From Bifidobacterium sp. ESL0690 (lineage in GTDB: Bacteria > Actinomycetota > Actinomycetes > Actinomycetales > Bifidobacteriaceae), in the NCBI RefSeq assembly GCF_029392315.1, contig NZ_CP113939.1, positions 2,232,001-2,296,000 of the forward strand: a stretch of DNA of 64,000 nucleotides, written 5' to 3'. Below are positions 25,042 to 34,006 of the stretch, piece after piece. A program made the translations under genes and the position numbers. How positions within the stretch are numbered: position 1 is the first letter of the stretch; every line of letters starts with the position of its first letter. Under the pieces are notes generated by a model, which had not been told where the DNA came from, ran no database searches, and worked only from the letters and a program-made list of their open reading frames with translations.

Positions 25042-26697
25042 TCACTTCCCCACTCCGGCGTCGGCGACTTTGGCGTATTTGCCAAGTTCCGAACGCACCT
25101 TGAGCATCGCGGTATACGTGCAATAGATATGTTTCGGCTTGCCGGGATTGGCAGTGACGAACTTGCGCACGGCCTCTTCGATGTTCGGGTCGGTTTGTAC
25201 AACCTTGACTTCTTCATATTCCAAGCGCAAAGCCATGTCCCACGCGCGCACGCCCGAAACTATTTCAACGCCGGTGCCACGCAGCGAGGTGAAATCGACG
25301 TCCCAGAGCCAGCTCATATCGCGCCCATCGGCATATTCATCATTGATGACAATCATCGTGTCGTGACCCTCAGGGGCGAAACTTGCCAGCGACATCCTGA
25401 AGCCCATCGGGTTTTTGACCAGCAGCAGCTCGACCGGCGCGCCGTCAACCTTGATGACCTCACCACGCCCAAATGCCGGGGTGACATGGGAAAGCGCCCG
25501 CATCAGCCGTTCGTCGCGCGCCCTGGGCTGGGTGGTGTCGGCATTCTCGATCTGCTCGGTCACCGCACGAACCACGGCGAGCGCCGCAGCCGCGTTGAAC
25601 AGGTTATAGACCCCTTCGAGCTGGACCTTGGTGTCGAATTCGGCGTCGTCCATCACGAATTCGGCCTCACGATCGCCCACGTGACTCAGCACCACGTCCG
25701 CAAAACGCTGCGATGCCAACGAATCCGCCATGGCCGCTGAAGCGGAAACGGTCTCGCGCGCATCGAGTTTGGGGATAATCCTGTTGCCTTCGGCATCGAA
25801 TACATCGTGTGAGGTTGCGGCAGTTGCCGCCCCATCTTGCGAAGTTGCAGTACCAGCCTGGGAGTCAGACGCACTAGCTTGCGAGGTTGCTGGCCCATCA
25901 GCTTGCGACGCAGACGTAACAGCAGCGGCAGGCGCGACGGCACTGGCCAACGCCGTGTTGACTCCTTCCACTTTCGCAGCGGCTTTTTCGGCGGCCGACA
26001 AATCCCCGGCATGCATGTCGTCATCAGAGGGGAAAAGTTTGCGCAACTCGTCGGAAAGCCCGAAATACCGGACTTGCGTACCCTCCGGAACAACGGAAGC
26101 AAGCGCCGCAATCCGCCGGTCCTCACGGTTCAAGACCACGGTTCCGGTCGTCGCCTCGGCAACATGGCTCAAAAGCCGCGCGGTGTTGTCGATTTCCCCG
26201 AACCGGTCGAGCTGGTCGCGCATAACGTTCAAAAGCAAGGAATACCGCGGCTTGACCTGATGCACGAAATGCACCGCGTAGGCCTCATCAAGTTCCAGCA
26301 CGGCAATGTCCGCGTCGAGCTTTCCGGAAGCCGAAACCTCGGTGAGCAGAGCCGAGACGACACCGCGCGTGAAGTTGGAGCCGGTAGGGTTGGTGAAGAC
26401 CTTGAGGTCCAGATCCTTCAACATCGAGGCGATCATGCGGGTGGTTGTGGTCTTGCCGTTCGTGCCCGAAACCAGCACGACCCCGTAGCGCAACTGGCCG
26501 AGCGTGCGCGCCAGAAAATCGGGGTCTATCGTCTCGACGACCTTGCCTGGGAACGCGCTGCCGCCGTGATGCAGCAGGCGCGAAAGCCTGCGGACCGCCT
26601 TGCCGATGGTCGGGGTTGCGAACGCATTCCACGGCTTTCGGGGTGTTGAAGTTTGGGGTGTTGAGATTTGGAGTTTTGAAGTTGAAGTACCTTGCAT
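25042..26697 (-). CDS. murT: Lipid II isoglutaminyl synthase, Mur-ligase subunit MurT
   Basis: This 551-residue protein activates the D-Glu carboxylate of lipid II with ATP. Visible are the P-loop (SGTNGKTTTTR), NPTGSNFTRGVVSALL, LELDEAYAVHFVHQVKPRY and the C-terminal catalytic block NDEYADGRDMSWLWD. The four-cysteine zinc ribbon of Staphylococcus/Streptococcus MurT is absent. Its place (about 225-310) is taken by an Ala/Ser/Gln-rich linker, and the whole protein has a single Cys. The start overlaps the dnaB stop (TGATG), giving a dnaB-murT-gatD operon. Confidence 0.92.
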   Translation of the reverse strand: MQGTSTSKLQISTPQTSTPRKPWNAFATPTIGKAVRRLSRLLHHGGSAFPGKVVETIDPDFLARTLGQLRYGVVLVSGTNGKTTTTRMIASMLKDLDLKVFTNPTGSNFTRGVVSALLTEVSASGKLDADIAVLELDEAYAVHFVHQVKPRYSLLLNVMRDQLDRFGEIDNTARLLSHVAEATTGTVVLNREDRRIAALASVVPEGTQVRYFGLSDELRKLFPSDDDMHAGDLSAAEKAAAKVEGVNTALASAVAPAAAVTSASQADGPATSQASASDSQAGTATSQDGAATAATSHDVFDAEGNRIIPKLDARETVSASAAMADSLASQRFADVVLSHVGDREAEFVMDDAEFDTKVQLEGVYNLFNAAAALAVVRAVTEQIENADTTQPRARDERLMRALSHVTPAFGRGEVIKVDGAPVELLLVKNPMGFRMSLASFAPEGHDTMIVINDEYADGRDMSWLWDVDFTSLRGTGVEIVSGVRAWDMALRLEYEEVKVVQTDPNIEEAVRKFVTANPGKPKHIYCTYTAMLKVRSELGKYAKVADAGVGK

Positions 26698-28130
26698 CAG
26701 ACCCCCTGGTTGTAATCCTGCGGCATATCGCGGAAGCGCGAATACTCGCCTTGGAAAGCGAGCGGATACGTTCCGGTTTTGCCGTTGCGGTGCTTGGCCA
26801 GGATGATGTCAGCCTCGCCGGGTCGGTCCTCTTCGTTGTAGAAGTCAGGACGATGAACGAGGAAGACGACGTCGGCGTCCTGCTCGATGGAGCCGGATTC
26901 ACGCAGATCGGCGAGCTGAGGCTTCTTGTCATTACGCATCTCGGGGCCACGGTTGAGCTGTGAAAGCGCGACCACGGGCACCTCAAGTTCCTTGGCCAGC
27001 AGCTTCAGCGCACGCGAGAAGCCCGAGACCTCCTGCTGGCGGCTTTCCTCCTGCTTGCCCGAGCTCATGAGCTGCAGATAATCGATGATGACGAGTTTGA
27101 GGTCGTTGGTCTGCTTCAGACGACGACATTTTGCACGGATTTCCATCAGGCTCATGTTGGGACTGTCGTCGAGGAAGAGCGGCGCGTTCTGCATGGCCGT
27201 CCAGAAGTCGTTCAGCGTGTTCCAGCGTTCCGGGGTCAGACTGTCGTTGTCCGCGCGGCGCAGGGCGACCAATGGGATGCCGGTTTCGGCGGAAATGATA
27301 CGTTGCGCCAGCTCGGTTTTGCTCATCTCGAGCGAGAAGATGACGGTGGTCAGGTTGTTGTGCAGCGCAGCCGAACGTGCGAAATCCACTCCCAACGTGG
27401 ACTTGCCCATCGCCGGGCGGCCCGCGACAACGATCATCTGGCCGGGTTGCAGGCCTTGCGTTTCGTCGTCGATGCCCTTGAAGCCTGTCGGCACGCCCTT
27501 TTCGATGGTTCCGTTTTGCAGGGCGTCAAGCTGGTCGAGCGCGTCGTGAACCACCGGGCCGATGGCCTCGTAATCCTGCCGCACCTTGCCCACGCTCATT
27601 TCATAGACCTCGGACTGGGCCAGATTCACCACATCCTCGGCCTGCGAGCCTTCCGCGGAATAGCCGAGCTGGGCGATTTTCGTACCAGCGGCGATGACGT
27701 TGCGCAAGATCGCGCGCTGGTGGACGATTTCAGCGTAATACGTTGCGTTGGCGGCCGTCGGGACCGCTGCCACCAGGCTATGCAGGTAATCGACGCCGCC
27801 CACCTTTTCGAGGTTTCCGTCTTTGAGCAACGCGTTGGCGACGAGCACGGCGTCCACCGGCTCGGAGGCGGAGAACAGGGTGATGATCGCCTCGTAGATG
27901 GTCTGGTGCTTGGGCTGGTAGAAATCGGAGACGTCGATCATCTGCGAGACCTCGCCGATGGCGTCCTTGCTCATCAGCATCCCCCCCAACACGGCCATCT
28001 CCGCGTCGTCGTCATGCGGCGGCACACGGTCGAAAAGCGTCGTATTGTTCGCCGAAGTGTCACTGTCGAACTTGCCTGAATTAAAGTCGCCGCCCGACCG
28101 CGTTGAGTCCCAAGAATTTCCGTCTGCCAT
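26697..28130 (-). CDS. dnaB: Replicative DNA helicase DnaB
   Basis: This 477-residue hexameric helicase unwinds DNA at the fork. It has the N-terminal DnaB domain (VPPHDDDAEMAVLGGMLMSK), the Walker A GRPAMGKST, the Walker B IDYLQLM, and the RecA-fold C-terminal block QLADLRESGSIEQDADVVFL. ATG 28130 is chosen because the family begins close to this point; no Shine-Dalgarno is evident. Upstream lie a palindromic element and a cluster of DnaA boxes, which may link its expression to DnaA. Confidence 0.96.
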   Translation of the reverse strand: MADGNSWDSTRSGGDFNSGKFDSDTSANNTTLFDRVPPHDDDAEMAVLGGMLMSKDAIGEVSQMIDVSDFYQPKHQTIYEAIITLFSASEPVDAVLVANALLKDGNLEKVGGVDYLHSLVAAVPTAANATYYAEIVHQRAILRNVIAAGTKIAQLGYSAEGSQAEDVVNLAQSEVYEMSVGKVRQDYEAIGPVVHDALDQLDALQNGTIEKGVPTGFKGIDDETQGLQPGQMIVVAGRPAMGKSTLGVDFARSAALHNNLTTVIFSLEMSKTELAQRIISAETGIPLVALRRADNDSLTPERWNTLNDFWTAMQNAPLFLDDSPNMSLMEIRAKCRRLKQTNDLKLVIIDYLQLMSSGKQEESRQQEVSGFSRALKLLAKELEVPVVALSQLNRGPEMRNDKKPQLADLRESGSIEQDADVVFLVHRPDFYNEEDRPGEADIILAKHRNGKTGTYPLAFQGEYSRFRDMPQDYNQGV

Positions 28131-28206
28131 GCCGTCAAGCTTAACCAAACTACCGTAAAAAGTCAGCGTTTCGGCCCCGCTTCCTCCCAAAGCTCTACAA
28201 CACTGC

Positions 28207-28322
28207 AAAATGCGTTTTTCCCGCACTCCCCACACATTTATGCCGGAAAAGTCGCATTTAGAACTTCTAAATAGGTTGTTTCCCGCATGAATGTGTGTGG
28301 AGTGCGGGAAAAGTCCTATTTT
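28207..28322. repeat. Long imperfect palindromic element, copy B
   Basis: Two arms of about 55 bp fold onto each other around AACT at 28262-28265: the left arm contains TTTTCCCGCACTCC, the right arm GGAGTGCGGGAAAA. Each arm also holds a smaller inverted pair (TTTCCCGCA / TGCSGGAAA type). It is related to copy A at 11327 by the shared start ACTGCAAAATGCGTYTTTCCC. It sits in the dnaB leader region. No protein frame is credible. Confidence 0.65.
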
Positions 28323-28417
28323 CAGTAATCATCATTCGTCACATTATCAAAGCGCCATCGAAATTGCGGATGTCCTTTTCTACAGCCCTCACATGGCGAC
28401 ACGCACGGATTGTTATC

Positions 28418-28510
28418 TGTGGATAAGAAAATATGTTATCCACATTTTGGGCGTGTCACTGGGGACAATGCACAAAGTTATCCACACCATGGGGATAACT
28501 CTGTGTACAA
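28418..28510. promoter_or_regulatory. DnaA-box cluster between murA and dnaB
   Basis: Perfect TTATCCACA boxes occur at 28436-28444 and 28478-28486, and on the minus strand at 28418-28426, with a near match at 28502-28510. The box at 28436 continues TTTTGGGCGTGTC, matching the extension at 6085. The rest of 28323-28732 shows no gene. Confidence 0.65.
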
Positions 28511-28732
28511 GATGGGGACAGAGACTCCTTCGTCAGTTTGCGATTTGCGTAATACTCTATTTTGTGATACGAGATTCATTTTTCGAAATGATGCTCATCG
28601 AACACTTTCTCACCGCCATTTTAGAGACAGATTTATCTTATTTTGTCTCAAAATTTCTGTCGAACATAGAAAAATCTCCCCACTGGAATATCCAGCGAGG
28701 AGATTGCAAACGGTCAGGAAGCGCGCCTAGCT

Positions 28733-30058
28733 TCAGTCGAAATCGGCGCCGAGGGCGGCGAGCTTGCCACGGAAGTCGGCGTAGCCACGATCAATCAAGC
28801 TGATGCCCTGTACGTTCGACGGGCCGTTGGCCGCGAGCGCCGCGATAAGGTGGCTGAAGCCGCCACGCAGGTCCGGCACGTCGATGTCGCGGCCTTCGAG
28901 CGGGGTGGGCCCGAAGATGACGGCGGAATGCTTGTAGTTGCGCTGCTGGAAGCGGCACGGCAGGCTGCCGAGGCATTCACGGTACAGCTGGATGGTCGCG
29001 CCCATCTGCACCAGCGGCTTGGTGAAGCCGAAACGGTTCTCGTAGACCGTCTCGTGCACGATTGACAGGCCATTGGCCTGCGTCAGCGCGACGACGAGCG
29101 GCTGCTGCCAGTCGGTCATGAAGCCGGGGTGCACATCGGTTTCAATGGCCACGGGCTTCAAATCCCCGCCCGGATGCCAGAAACGGATGCCTTCGTCGGT
29201 GACATCAAACTCGCCGCCGATCTTGCGATAAACGTTCAAGAAGGTCATCATCTCGGGCTGCGTGGCGCCCTTGACGAAGATGTCGCCGTGGGTCGCAAGC
29301 GCAGCGGAGGCCCAGGAAGCGGCCTCGATGCGGTCGGTCAGTGCGGTGTGAGTGAAGCCCTTGAGTTCCTTGACACCCTCGATACGGAAGGTGCGATCGA
29401 CATCGACGGAAATGATCGCGCCCATCTTCTGCAACACGGCGACCAAATCCATAATCTCAGGCTCGGTGGCGGCACCGGAAAGCTCCGTCTTGCCCTCGGC
29501 CTGAACCGCAGCCAGAAGCGTCTGCTCGGTCGCGCCTACCGACGGATACGGAAGGTGAATCTTCGCGCCGTGCAAGCCGTCGGGAGCGGTGATATGGATG
29601 CCGTCGTGGTGTTCCTTGTCAACGTTGGCGCCGAGCTTGCGCAACGTCTCCAAATGGAAGTCAATCGGGCGGCCACCGATATTGCAGCCGCCGAGCTGCG
29701 GGATGAACGCCTCGCCCAAACGGTGCAGGAGCGGGCCGGAGAAAAGAATCGGGATGCGCGATGAGCCCGAAAGCGTGTCCACATCGGCCACGTCGGCCAG
29801 CTGGACGTTGGTCGCGTCAATGCGCAGCGTGCCCTTGGCATCGTCCCAATCGACGGTCGCGCCGTGCAGACGCAGGAGGTCGGAGACCACGTGGACGTCG
29901 CGAATCTCGGGGACGTTTTTGAGCATGGAGACGCCGGGCGCGAGCAGAGCGGCCACCATGGCCTTGCTCACGAAATTCTTGGCGCCGCGCACCTTGATGG
30001 TACCGTTGAGCGGCTTTCCGCCTTCGACGTGCAGGACGTCATCTGTAGTATCTGCCAA
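28733..30058 (-). CDS. murA: UDP-N-acetylglucosamine 1-carboxyvinyltransferase (MurA-type)
   Basis: This 441-residue EPSP-synthase-fold enzyme transfers enolpyruvate from PEP to UDP-GlcNAc, the first committed step of peptidoglycan synthesis. KVRGAKNFVSKAM near the start and the active-site loop LGGCNIGGRPIDFH with its Cys are retained, so fosfomycin sensitivity by Cys alkylation is possible. The ending YADFRGKLAALGADF is typical. TTG 30058 is preferred: AGAGG lies 6 nt upstream, whereas the longer TTG start at 30064 abuts it. Confidence 0.93.
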   Translation of the reverse strand: MADTTDDVLHVEGGKPLNGTIKVRGAKNFVSKAMVAALLAPGVSMLKNVPEIRDVHVVSDLLRLHGATVDWDDAKGTLRIDATNVQLADVADVDTLSGSSRIPILFSGPLLHRLGEAFIPQLGGCNIGGRPIDFHLETLRKLGANVDKEHHDGIHITAPDGLHGAKIHLPYPSVGATEQTLLAAVQAEGKTELSGAATEPEIMDLVAVLQKMGAIISVDVDRTFRIEGVKELKGFTHTALTDRIEAASWASAALATHGDIFVKGATQPEMMTFLNVYRKIGGEFDVTDEGIRFWHPGGDLKPVAIETDVHPGFMTDWQQPLVVALTQANGLSIVHETVYENRFGFTKPLVQMGATIQLYRECLGSLPCRFQQRNYKHSAVIFGPTPLEGRDIDVPDLRGGFSHLIAALAANGPSNVQGISLIDRGYADFRGKLAALGADFD

Positions 30059-30248
30059 AATCAACCTCTTTCGTCGGCCCTCTACTAAGCGAGCTTACTA
30101 CTACATAGTGTGCCACAGTGGTTGTGGTGGCTCGGTGAAGCTCGGCCCAAAATGCGCCTGAGGCCGAACGGACTTTTCTGTTTTGTATGGTTTCAGCGCT
30201 TAAAACGTTGCAAAACCGCCATTTAGCACCGATATTCAGACATTATTA

Positions 30249-30491
30249 TTACTGTCTCGTTATTTGCGATAAGTTTACGGCAAATAAAAAATATTGAGCC
30301 GAATTTGCAAAGTTGACACTGTCGGAAATCCAAAAGAGGCGGCGGATCTTAGAATCGTCAAGCATGACTTCCCACTTTGACCGTTTCTGTGTGCAACCGA
30401 TTATTTCTTCGCCTAAGGGGTCAGAGATTCGGGATACGATAAAGTTCAATCCATAATAATCAAAGCCTAAACTCAAACCGACATAGGCCAT
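30249..30491 (-). CDS. Doubtful small ORF in the murA-oxidoreductase gap
   Basis: This 80-codon frame from ATG 30491 has a protein-like composition (MAYVGLSLGFDYYGLNFIVS, later SKWEVMLDDSKIRRLFWISD). It lacks a Shine-Dalgarno and lies in A+T-rich sequence. It may be a remnant or chance. The remainder of 30059-30543 holds no other candidate. Confidence 0.25.
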   Translation of the reverse strand: MAYVGLSLGFDYYGLNFIVSRISDPLGEEIIGCTQKRSKWEVMLDDSKIRRLFWISDSVNFANSAQYFLFAVNLSQITRQ

Positions 30492-30543
30492 AATGGGACC
30501 CGACACCGATTGCGCCGGGACAATATCAATGAAAGGACATTAC

Positions 30544-31533
30544 ATGAAAGGCATCGTCTATACACAATTCGGAGCACCCAAAGAAGCACTGGAAGTCAAG
30601 GAAATCGACAAACCAGCGATTGCGGACAATCAGGTGCTGGTGCGCGTCAAAGCCTCGTCGCTGAACCTCGCCGATTATATGCGCTTCATCGAGCCGGTGA
30701 TGGGTAAAGAGATGAACCCGATGATGCGCAACATGGACGAGAACGTCATCCACGCGCTGGGCAAGGTGCTGGGCGTCGACGTTGCCGGCGTGGTCGAGGA
30801 GGTCGGCAGTAAAGTAGCCGACGTAAAGCCGGGTGATGAGGTGTTTGGCGCCACCCCAATGCTTATCGGCGCTTGGGCGGAATATGCGGCGCTCAACGAC
30901 GGCGACCTTTACCTGAAGCCTGAAAACCTGAGCTTCGAGGAAGCGGCCACGTTGCCCGCCGCCGCGCAGGTCGCGTTGAGCGAGGTGCGTCTGGCTGATG
31001 TGAAGCCGGGGCAAAGCGTGCTTATCAATGGCGCTACCGGCGGTGTCGGGCTGTTCACGCTACAGGTCGCCAAGGCGTTCGGTGCCAAGGTGACCGCAGT
31101 GTGCAGCACTCACAATGTCGATCTGGTGAAGAAATTCGGCGCCGACAAGGTCATCGATTACACCAAGGAAGATTTCACCAAGTCGACCGACCGCTACGAT
31201 TGCATTCTCGCGGTCAACGGCTACGCGACGCTGGAACAATATCGTGACCTGCTTAAAGACGGCGGCGTCTACATTCCCGTCGGCGGCATGCAGCAGTCAG
31301 GCGAGGCCCACCAGCGCGGCAAGGAATGCTTCGAAGGCACTGGCAAATCGTTGCGCAGCATCGGGTTTGCGCAGATGAAGAAGGAATATCCTTATATTAA
31401 GGAACTCGCCGAAAGCAAGGCCATCACGCCGGTGATCGACAAGACCTTCGCCATCACCGACATCGCCGATGCCATCACGTTCGCGGTCAACCACCACCCG
31501 CAGGGCAAGATTGCGCTGAGCTTCAATTTCTAG
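30544..31533 (+). CDS. Zinc-independent quinone oxidoreductase (MDR superfamily)
   Basis: This 329-residue NADPH-dependent enzyme belongs to the QOR branch. It has the N-terminal GroES-like fold (VRVKASSLNLADYMRF), VLGVDVAGVVEEVGSKV, the nucleotide-binding GATGGVGLFTLQVAK and a C-terminal FAVNHHPQGKIALSF. The catalytic zinc ligands of true alcohol dehydrogenases are absent. AAAGGA lies 7 nt before the ATG at 30544. It stands alone between a gap and a strong terminator. Substrate unknown. Confidence 0.9.
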   Translation: MKGIVYTQFGAPKEALEVKEIDKPAIADNQVLVRVKASSLNLADYMRFIEPVMGKEMNPMMRNMDENVIHALGKVLGVDVAGVVEEVGSKVADVKPGDEVFGATPMLIGAWAEYAALNDGDLYLKPENLSFEEAATLPAAAQVALSEVRLADVKPGQSVLINGATGGVGLFTLQVAKAFGAKVTAVCSTHNVDLVKKFGADKVIDYTKEDFTKSTDRYDCILAVNGYATLEQYRDLLKDGGVYIPVGGMQQSGEAHQRGKECFEGTGKSLRSIGFAQMKKEYPYIKELAESKAITPVIDKTFAITDIADAITFAVNHHPQGKIALSFNF

Positions 31534-31620
31534 CGATTAATACGTTTAAACGCTAGACATACCGGCGCTGAGTACGCCCGAACGCGGGTACTTCCAAACG
31601 CCAAACGTAACCGAACGTAA

Positions 31621-31659
31621 TTGAGCCGCTATCCCGAATGTATTGGGATAGCGGCTCAA
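31621..31659. terminator. Bidirectional terminator between the oxidoreductase and leuD
   Basis: A perfect 15-bp stem (TTGAGCCGCTATCCC / GGGATAGCGGCTCAA) with a 9-nt loop is followed by CTTTTA on the plus strand. It serves the convergent genes ending at 31533 and 31681. Confidence 0.88.
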
Positions 31660-31680
31660 CTTTTATATCCGAATTGGAAT

Positions 31681-32364
31681 CTATTTCAATCCCAGTGGAC
31701 CACTCCACGTACTGTCATCAACCGGACGAGCGGACTTGACCTGCTGCTCGGGAGCATGCTTGGCGGGGAGAGTCTTGGGCTTGAACGGGAAGCGCTGGGC
31801 GCGCATCTTTTCGTAGTCGGCGATGGCGTCCTCGTGCTGCAGCGTCAAATCGATGTCGTCGTAGCCGTTCATCAGACGCCAGCGCGTGTAATCGTTGACC
31901 TCGAAGGGCAGGGTGACGTCGCCGCAGGTCACGGTGCGTTCCTTCAGGTCGACGGTCATATCGCGGCCGGGTTCCTCTTCCAAGAGCTTCCACAGCAGCT
32001 CAACGCTTTCCTGCGGCATGATGGCGGCCAGCACGCCGTTCTTGGCGGTGTTGCCGTAGAAGATGTCCGCGAAACGCGGGCTGATGATGACGCGGAACCC
32101 GTAGTCGCGCAGCGCCCAAACGGCGTGTTCACGCGACGAACCGATGCCGAAATCAGGGCCGGCGACCAAAATCTTGCCCTTGTTCTGGTATTCGGGCTTG
32201 TTCAGGATGAAATCCGGGTCGCGTCGCCACGCGTAAAACAGCGCGTCCTCGAAGCCGGTCTTGGTGACGCGCTTCAAAAAGACGGCCGGAATAATCTGGT
32301 CGGTGTCGACGTTCGAGCGCCGAAGCGGAACGCCGACGCCGGTGACCTGCGTAAGTTTCTCCAT
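31681..32364 (-). CDS. leuD: 3-isopropylmalate dehydratase small subunit
   Basis: This 227-residue swivelling subunit of isopropylmalate isomerase contributes substrate binding in leucine synthesis. Family blocks are [16 protein letters not shown] at the start and [17 protein letters not shown] centrally. AGAAGG precedes the ATG. It follows leuC by 68 bp on the same strand, forming the leuCD operon. Confidence 0.96.
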   Translation of the reverse strand: MEKLTQVTGVGVPLRRSNVDTDQIIPAVFLKRVTKTGFEDALFYAWRRDPDFILNKPEYQNKGKILVAGPDFGIGSSREHAVWALRDYGFRVIISPRFADIFYGNTAKNGVLAAIMPQESVELLWKLLEEEPGRDMTVDLKERTVTCGDVTLPFEVNDYTRWRLMNGYDDIDLTLQHEDAIADYEKMRAQRFPFKPKTLPAKHAPEQQVKSARPVDDSTWSGPLGLK

Positions 32365-32432
32365 AATCGATAAACCTTCTAAAAGTTAAAAACGAATTGT
32401 TCCTATTACGGACGAGTAAATCGTCGAGAGCC

Positions 32433-33836
32433 TCACAGGTCAGCGGGGCTGGAAATCGTGCCGCGAATGGCGGTAGCGGCGGCGACCAGCGGCGAAGCCA
32501 AGTGCGTGCGCCCGCCCTTGCCCTGGCGACCTTCGAAGTTGCGGTTCGAAGTCGAAACCGAACGTTCACCAGGAACGAGCTTGTCCGGGTTCATCCCGAG
32601 GCACATCGAGCAGCCGGCGTTACGCCATTCCGCGCCGAAGTCCTTGAAGATCTTGTCAAGCCCTTCGTCCTCGGCCTGCAGGCGAGCACGAGACGAGGCC
32701 GGCACGACCAGCACACGGTGGATGGAATCGGCCTTGTGATGGCCCTTCATCACCGATGCGGCGGCACGAAGATCCTCAATGCGGCCGTTGGTGCAGGAGC
32801 CAATGAAGACGGTGTCCACCGGAATCGACTTGATCGGCGTTCCAGGCTTGAGGCCCATGTAGTCCAGCGCGGACTGCGTGGCCTGACGCTGCTCGGCGTC
32901 GGCGATATCAGCCGGATCGGGAACGTCAGCGGAAATCGGCGCGCCTTGGCCGGGGTTGGTACCCCAGGTGACGTAAGGCGAAAGGTCAGCCGCGTTGATG
33001 GTGACTTCCTTGTCGAATTTCGCGTCGTCGTCGGTTTTGAGCGTCTTCCAATAGGCCACGGCCTTGTCCCACATCTCGCCGGTCGGAGCGTACGGGCGGC
33101 CCTTCAGGTACTCGAAAGTGGTCTCGTCGGGGGCGATCATGCCAGCGCGGGCACCGGCCTCGATGGACATATTGCAGATAGTCATGCGCGCGTCCATGGA
33201 AAGCGAACGAATCGCGGAACCGCGGTATTCGATGACGTGGCCCTGCCCGCCGCCGATACCGATCTTGGCAATGATGGCCAGGATGATGTCCTTGGCCGTG
33301 ACGCCTTCGGGCAGCTCGCCTTCGACGTTGACGGCCATGGTCTTGAACGGCTTCAACGACAAGGTCTGTGTAGCCATCACGTGCTCGACCTCGCTGGTGC
33401 CGATGCCGAACGCCAGCGCCCCGAACGCGCCGTGCGTGGAAGTATGCGAATCGCCGCAGACGATGGTCATGCCCGGCTGCGTCAAGCCGAGATTCGGCGC
33501 GAAGGCATGGACGATGCCCTGGTCGGCGTCGCCAAGCGGATGCAGCAGCACCCCGAATTCTTTGCAGTTCTTCTCCAACGTGCTCAGCTGTTTGGCGGAG
33601 GTTTCGTCCGGATTCGGCTTGTCGATGTCGACCGTAGGCGTGTTGTGGTCTTCGGTGGCGATGAGCAGGTCAGTGTGGCGCGGCTTGCGCCCGGCCAGTC
33701 GCAGGCCCTCGAACGCCTGCGGACTAGTGACCTCGTGCATGAGCATGAGGTCGATATAGATCAGGTCCGGTGCACCGTCTTTGCCCTGGTACACCAGGTG
33801 ATCGGCCCAGACTTTTTCAGCCAATGTGCTTGCCAT
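32433..33836 (-). CDS. leuC: 3-isopropylmalate dehydratase large subunit
   Basis: This 467-residue aconitase-family protein carries the [4Fe-4S] cluster that isomerises 2- to 3-isopropylmalate. Cluster cysteines appear in FIGSCTNGR and in [30 protein letters not shown] is the family signature. GGAGGT precedes ATG 33836. It diverges from an IclR regulator with a palindrome between them. Confidence 0.97.
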   Translation of the reverse strand: MASTLAEKVWADHLVYQGKDGAPDLIYIDLMLMHEVTSPQAFEGLRLAGRKPRHTDLLIATEDHNTPTVDIDKPNPDETSAKQLSTLEKNCKEFGVLLHPLGDADQGIVHAFAPNLGLTQPGMTIVCGDSHTSTHGAFGALAFGIGTSEVEHVMATQTLSLKPFKTMAVNVEGELPEGVTAKDIILAIIAKIGIGGGQGHVIEYRGSAIRSLSMDARMTICNMSIEAGARAGMIAPDETTFEYLKGRPYAPTGEMWDKAVAYWKTLKTDDDAKFDKEVTINAADLSPYVTWGTNPGQGAPISADVPDPADIADAEQRQATQSALDYMGLKPGTPIKSIPVDTVFIGSCTNGRIEDLRAAASVMKGHHKADSIHRVLVVPASSRARLQAEDEGLDKIFKDFGAEWRNAGCSMCLGMNPDKLVPGERSVSTSNRNFEGRQGKGGRTHLASPLVAAATAIRGTISSPADL

Positions 33837-33938
33837 ACGACCTCCTATCGTTGGTTTTGGAGCCGCCTCTCCGTCAATACTTCAGCCACGCGGATTTTTA
33901 TGGTGATGTGCATTTCCGAGTATCGGCGTTTGTCAACA

Positions 33939-33961
33939 ATATGGACATCTTTGTTCCATAT
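33939..33961. promoter_or_regulatory. Candidate IclR/NdgR operator in the leuC-iclR divergent region
   Basis: Inverted arms ATATGGA and TCCATAT are separated by 9 bp, between the two divergent starts. NdgR/LeuR-type IclR regulators of actinobacteria bind the leuCD promoter region, so this palindrome is the natural site. Confidence 0.6.
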
Positions 33962-33992
33962 CGTGAGATGAATGAAATGATAGACCCCACTG

Positions 33993-34006
33993 TATAATAT
34001 TCATAT
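33993..34006 (+). promoter_or_regulatory. -10 element of the IclR gene, probably leaderless
   Basis: TATAAT at 33993-33998 ends only 8 nt before the ATG at 34007, so transcription would begin at or next to the start codon. There is no Shine-Dalgarno. Leaderless mRNAs are common in actinobacteria. Confidence 0.55.

Noticed and set aside
27981..27987. Run of seven C in dnaB as a further phase-variation tract
   Set aside because: It lies inside an essential, intact gene and is shorter than the other tracts; a shift would be lethal.
28291..28803. 170-codon plus-strand frame through the DnaA-box region
   Set aside because: Crosses DnaA boxes and palindrome B, ends antisense to murA, and lacks a ribosome binding site.
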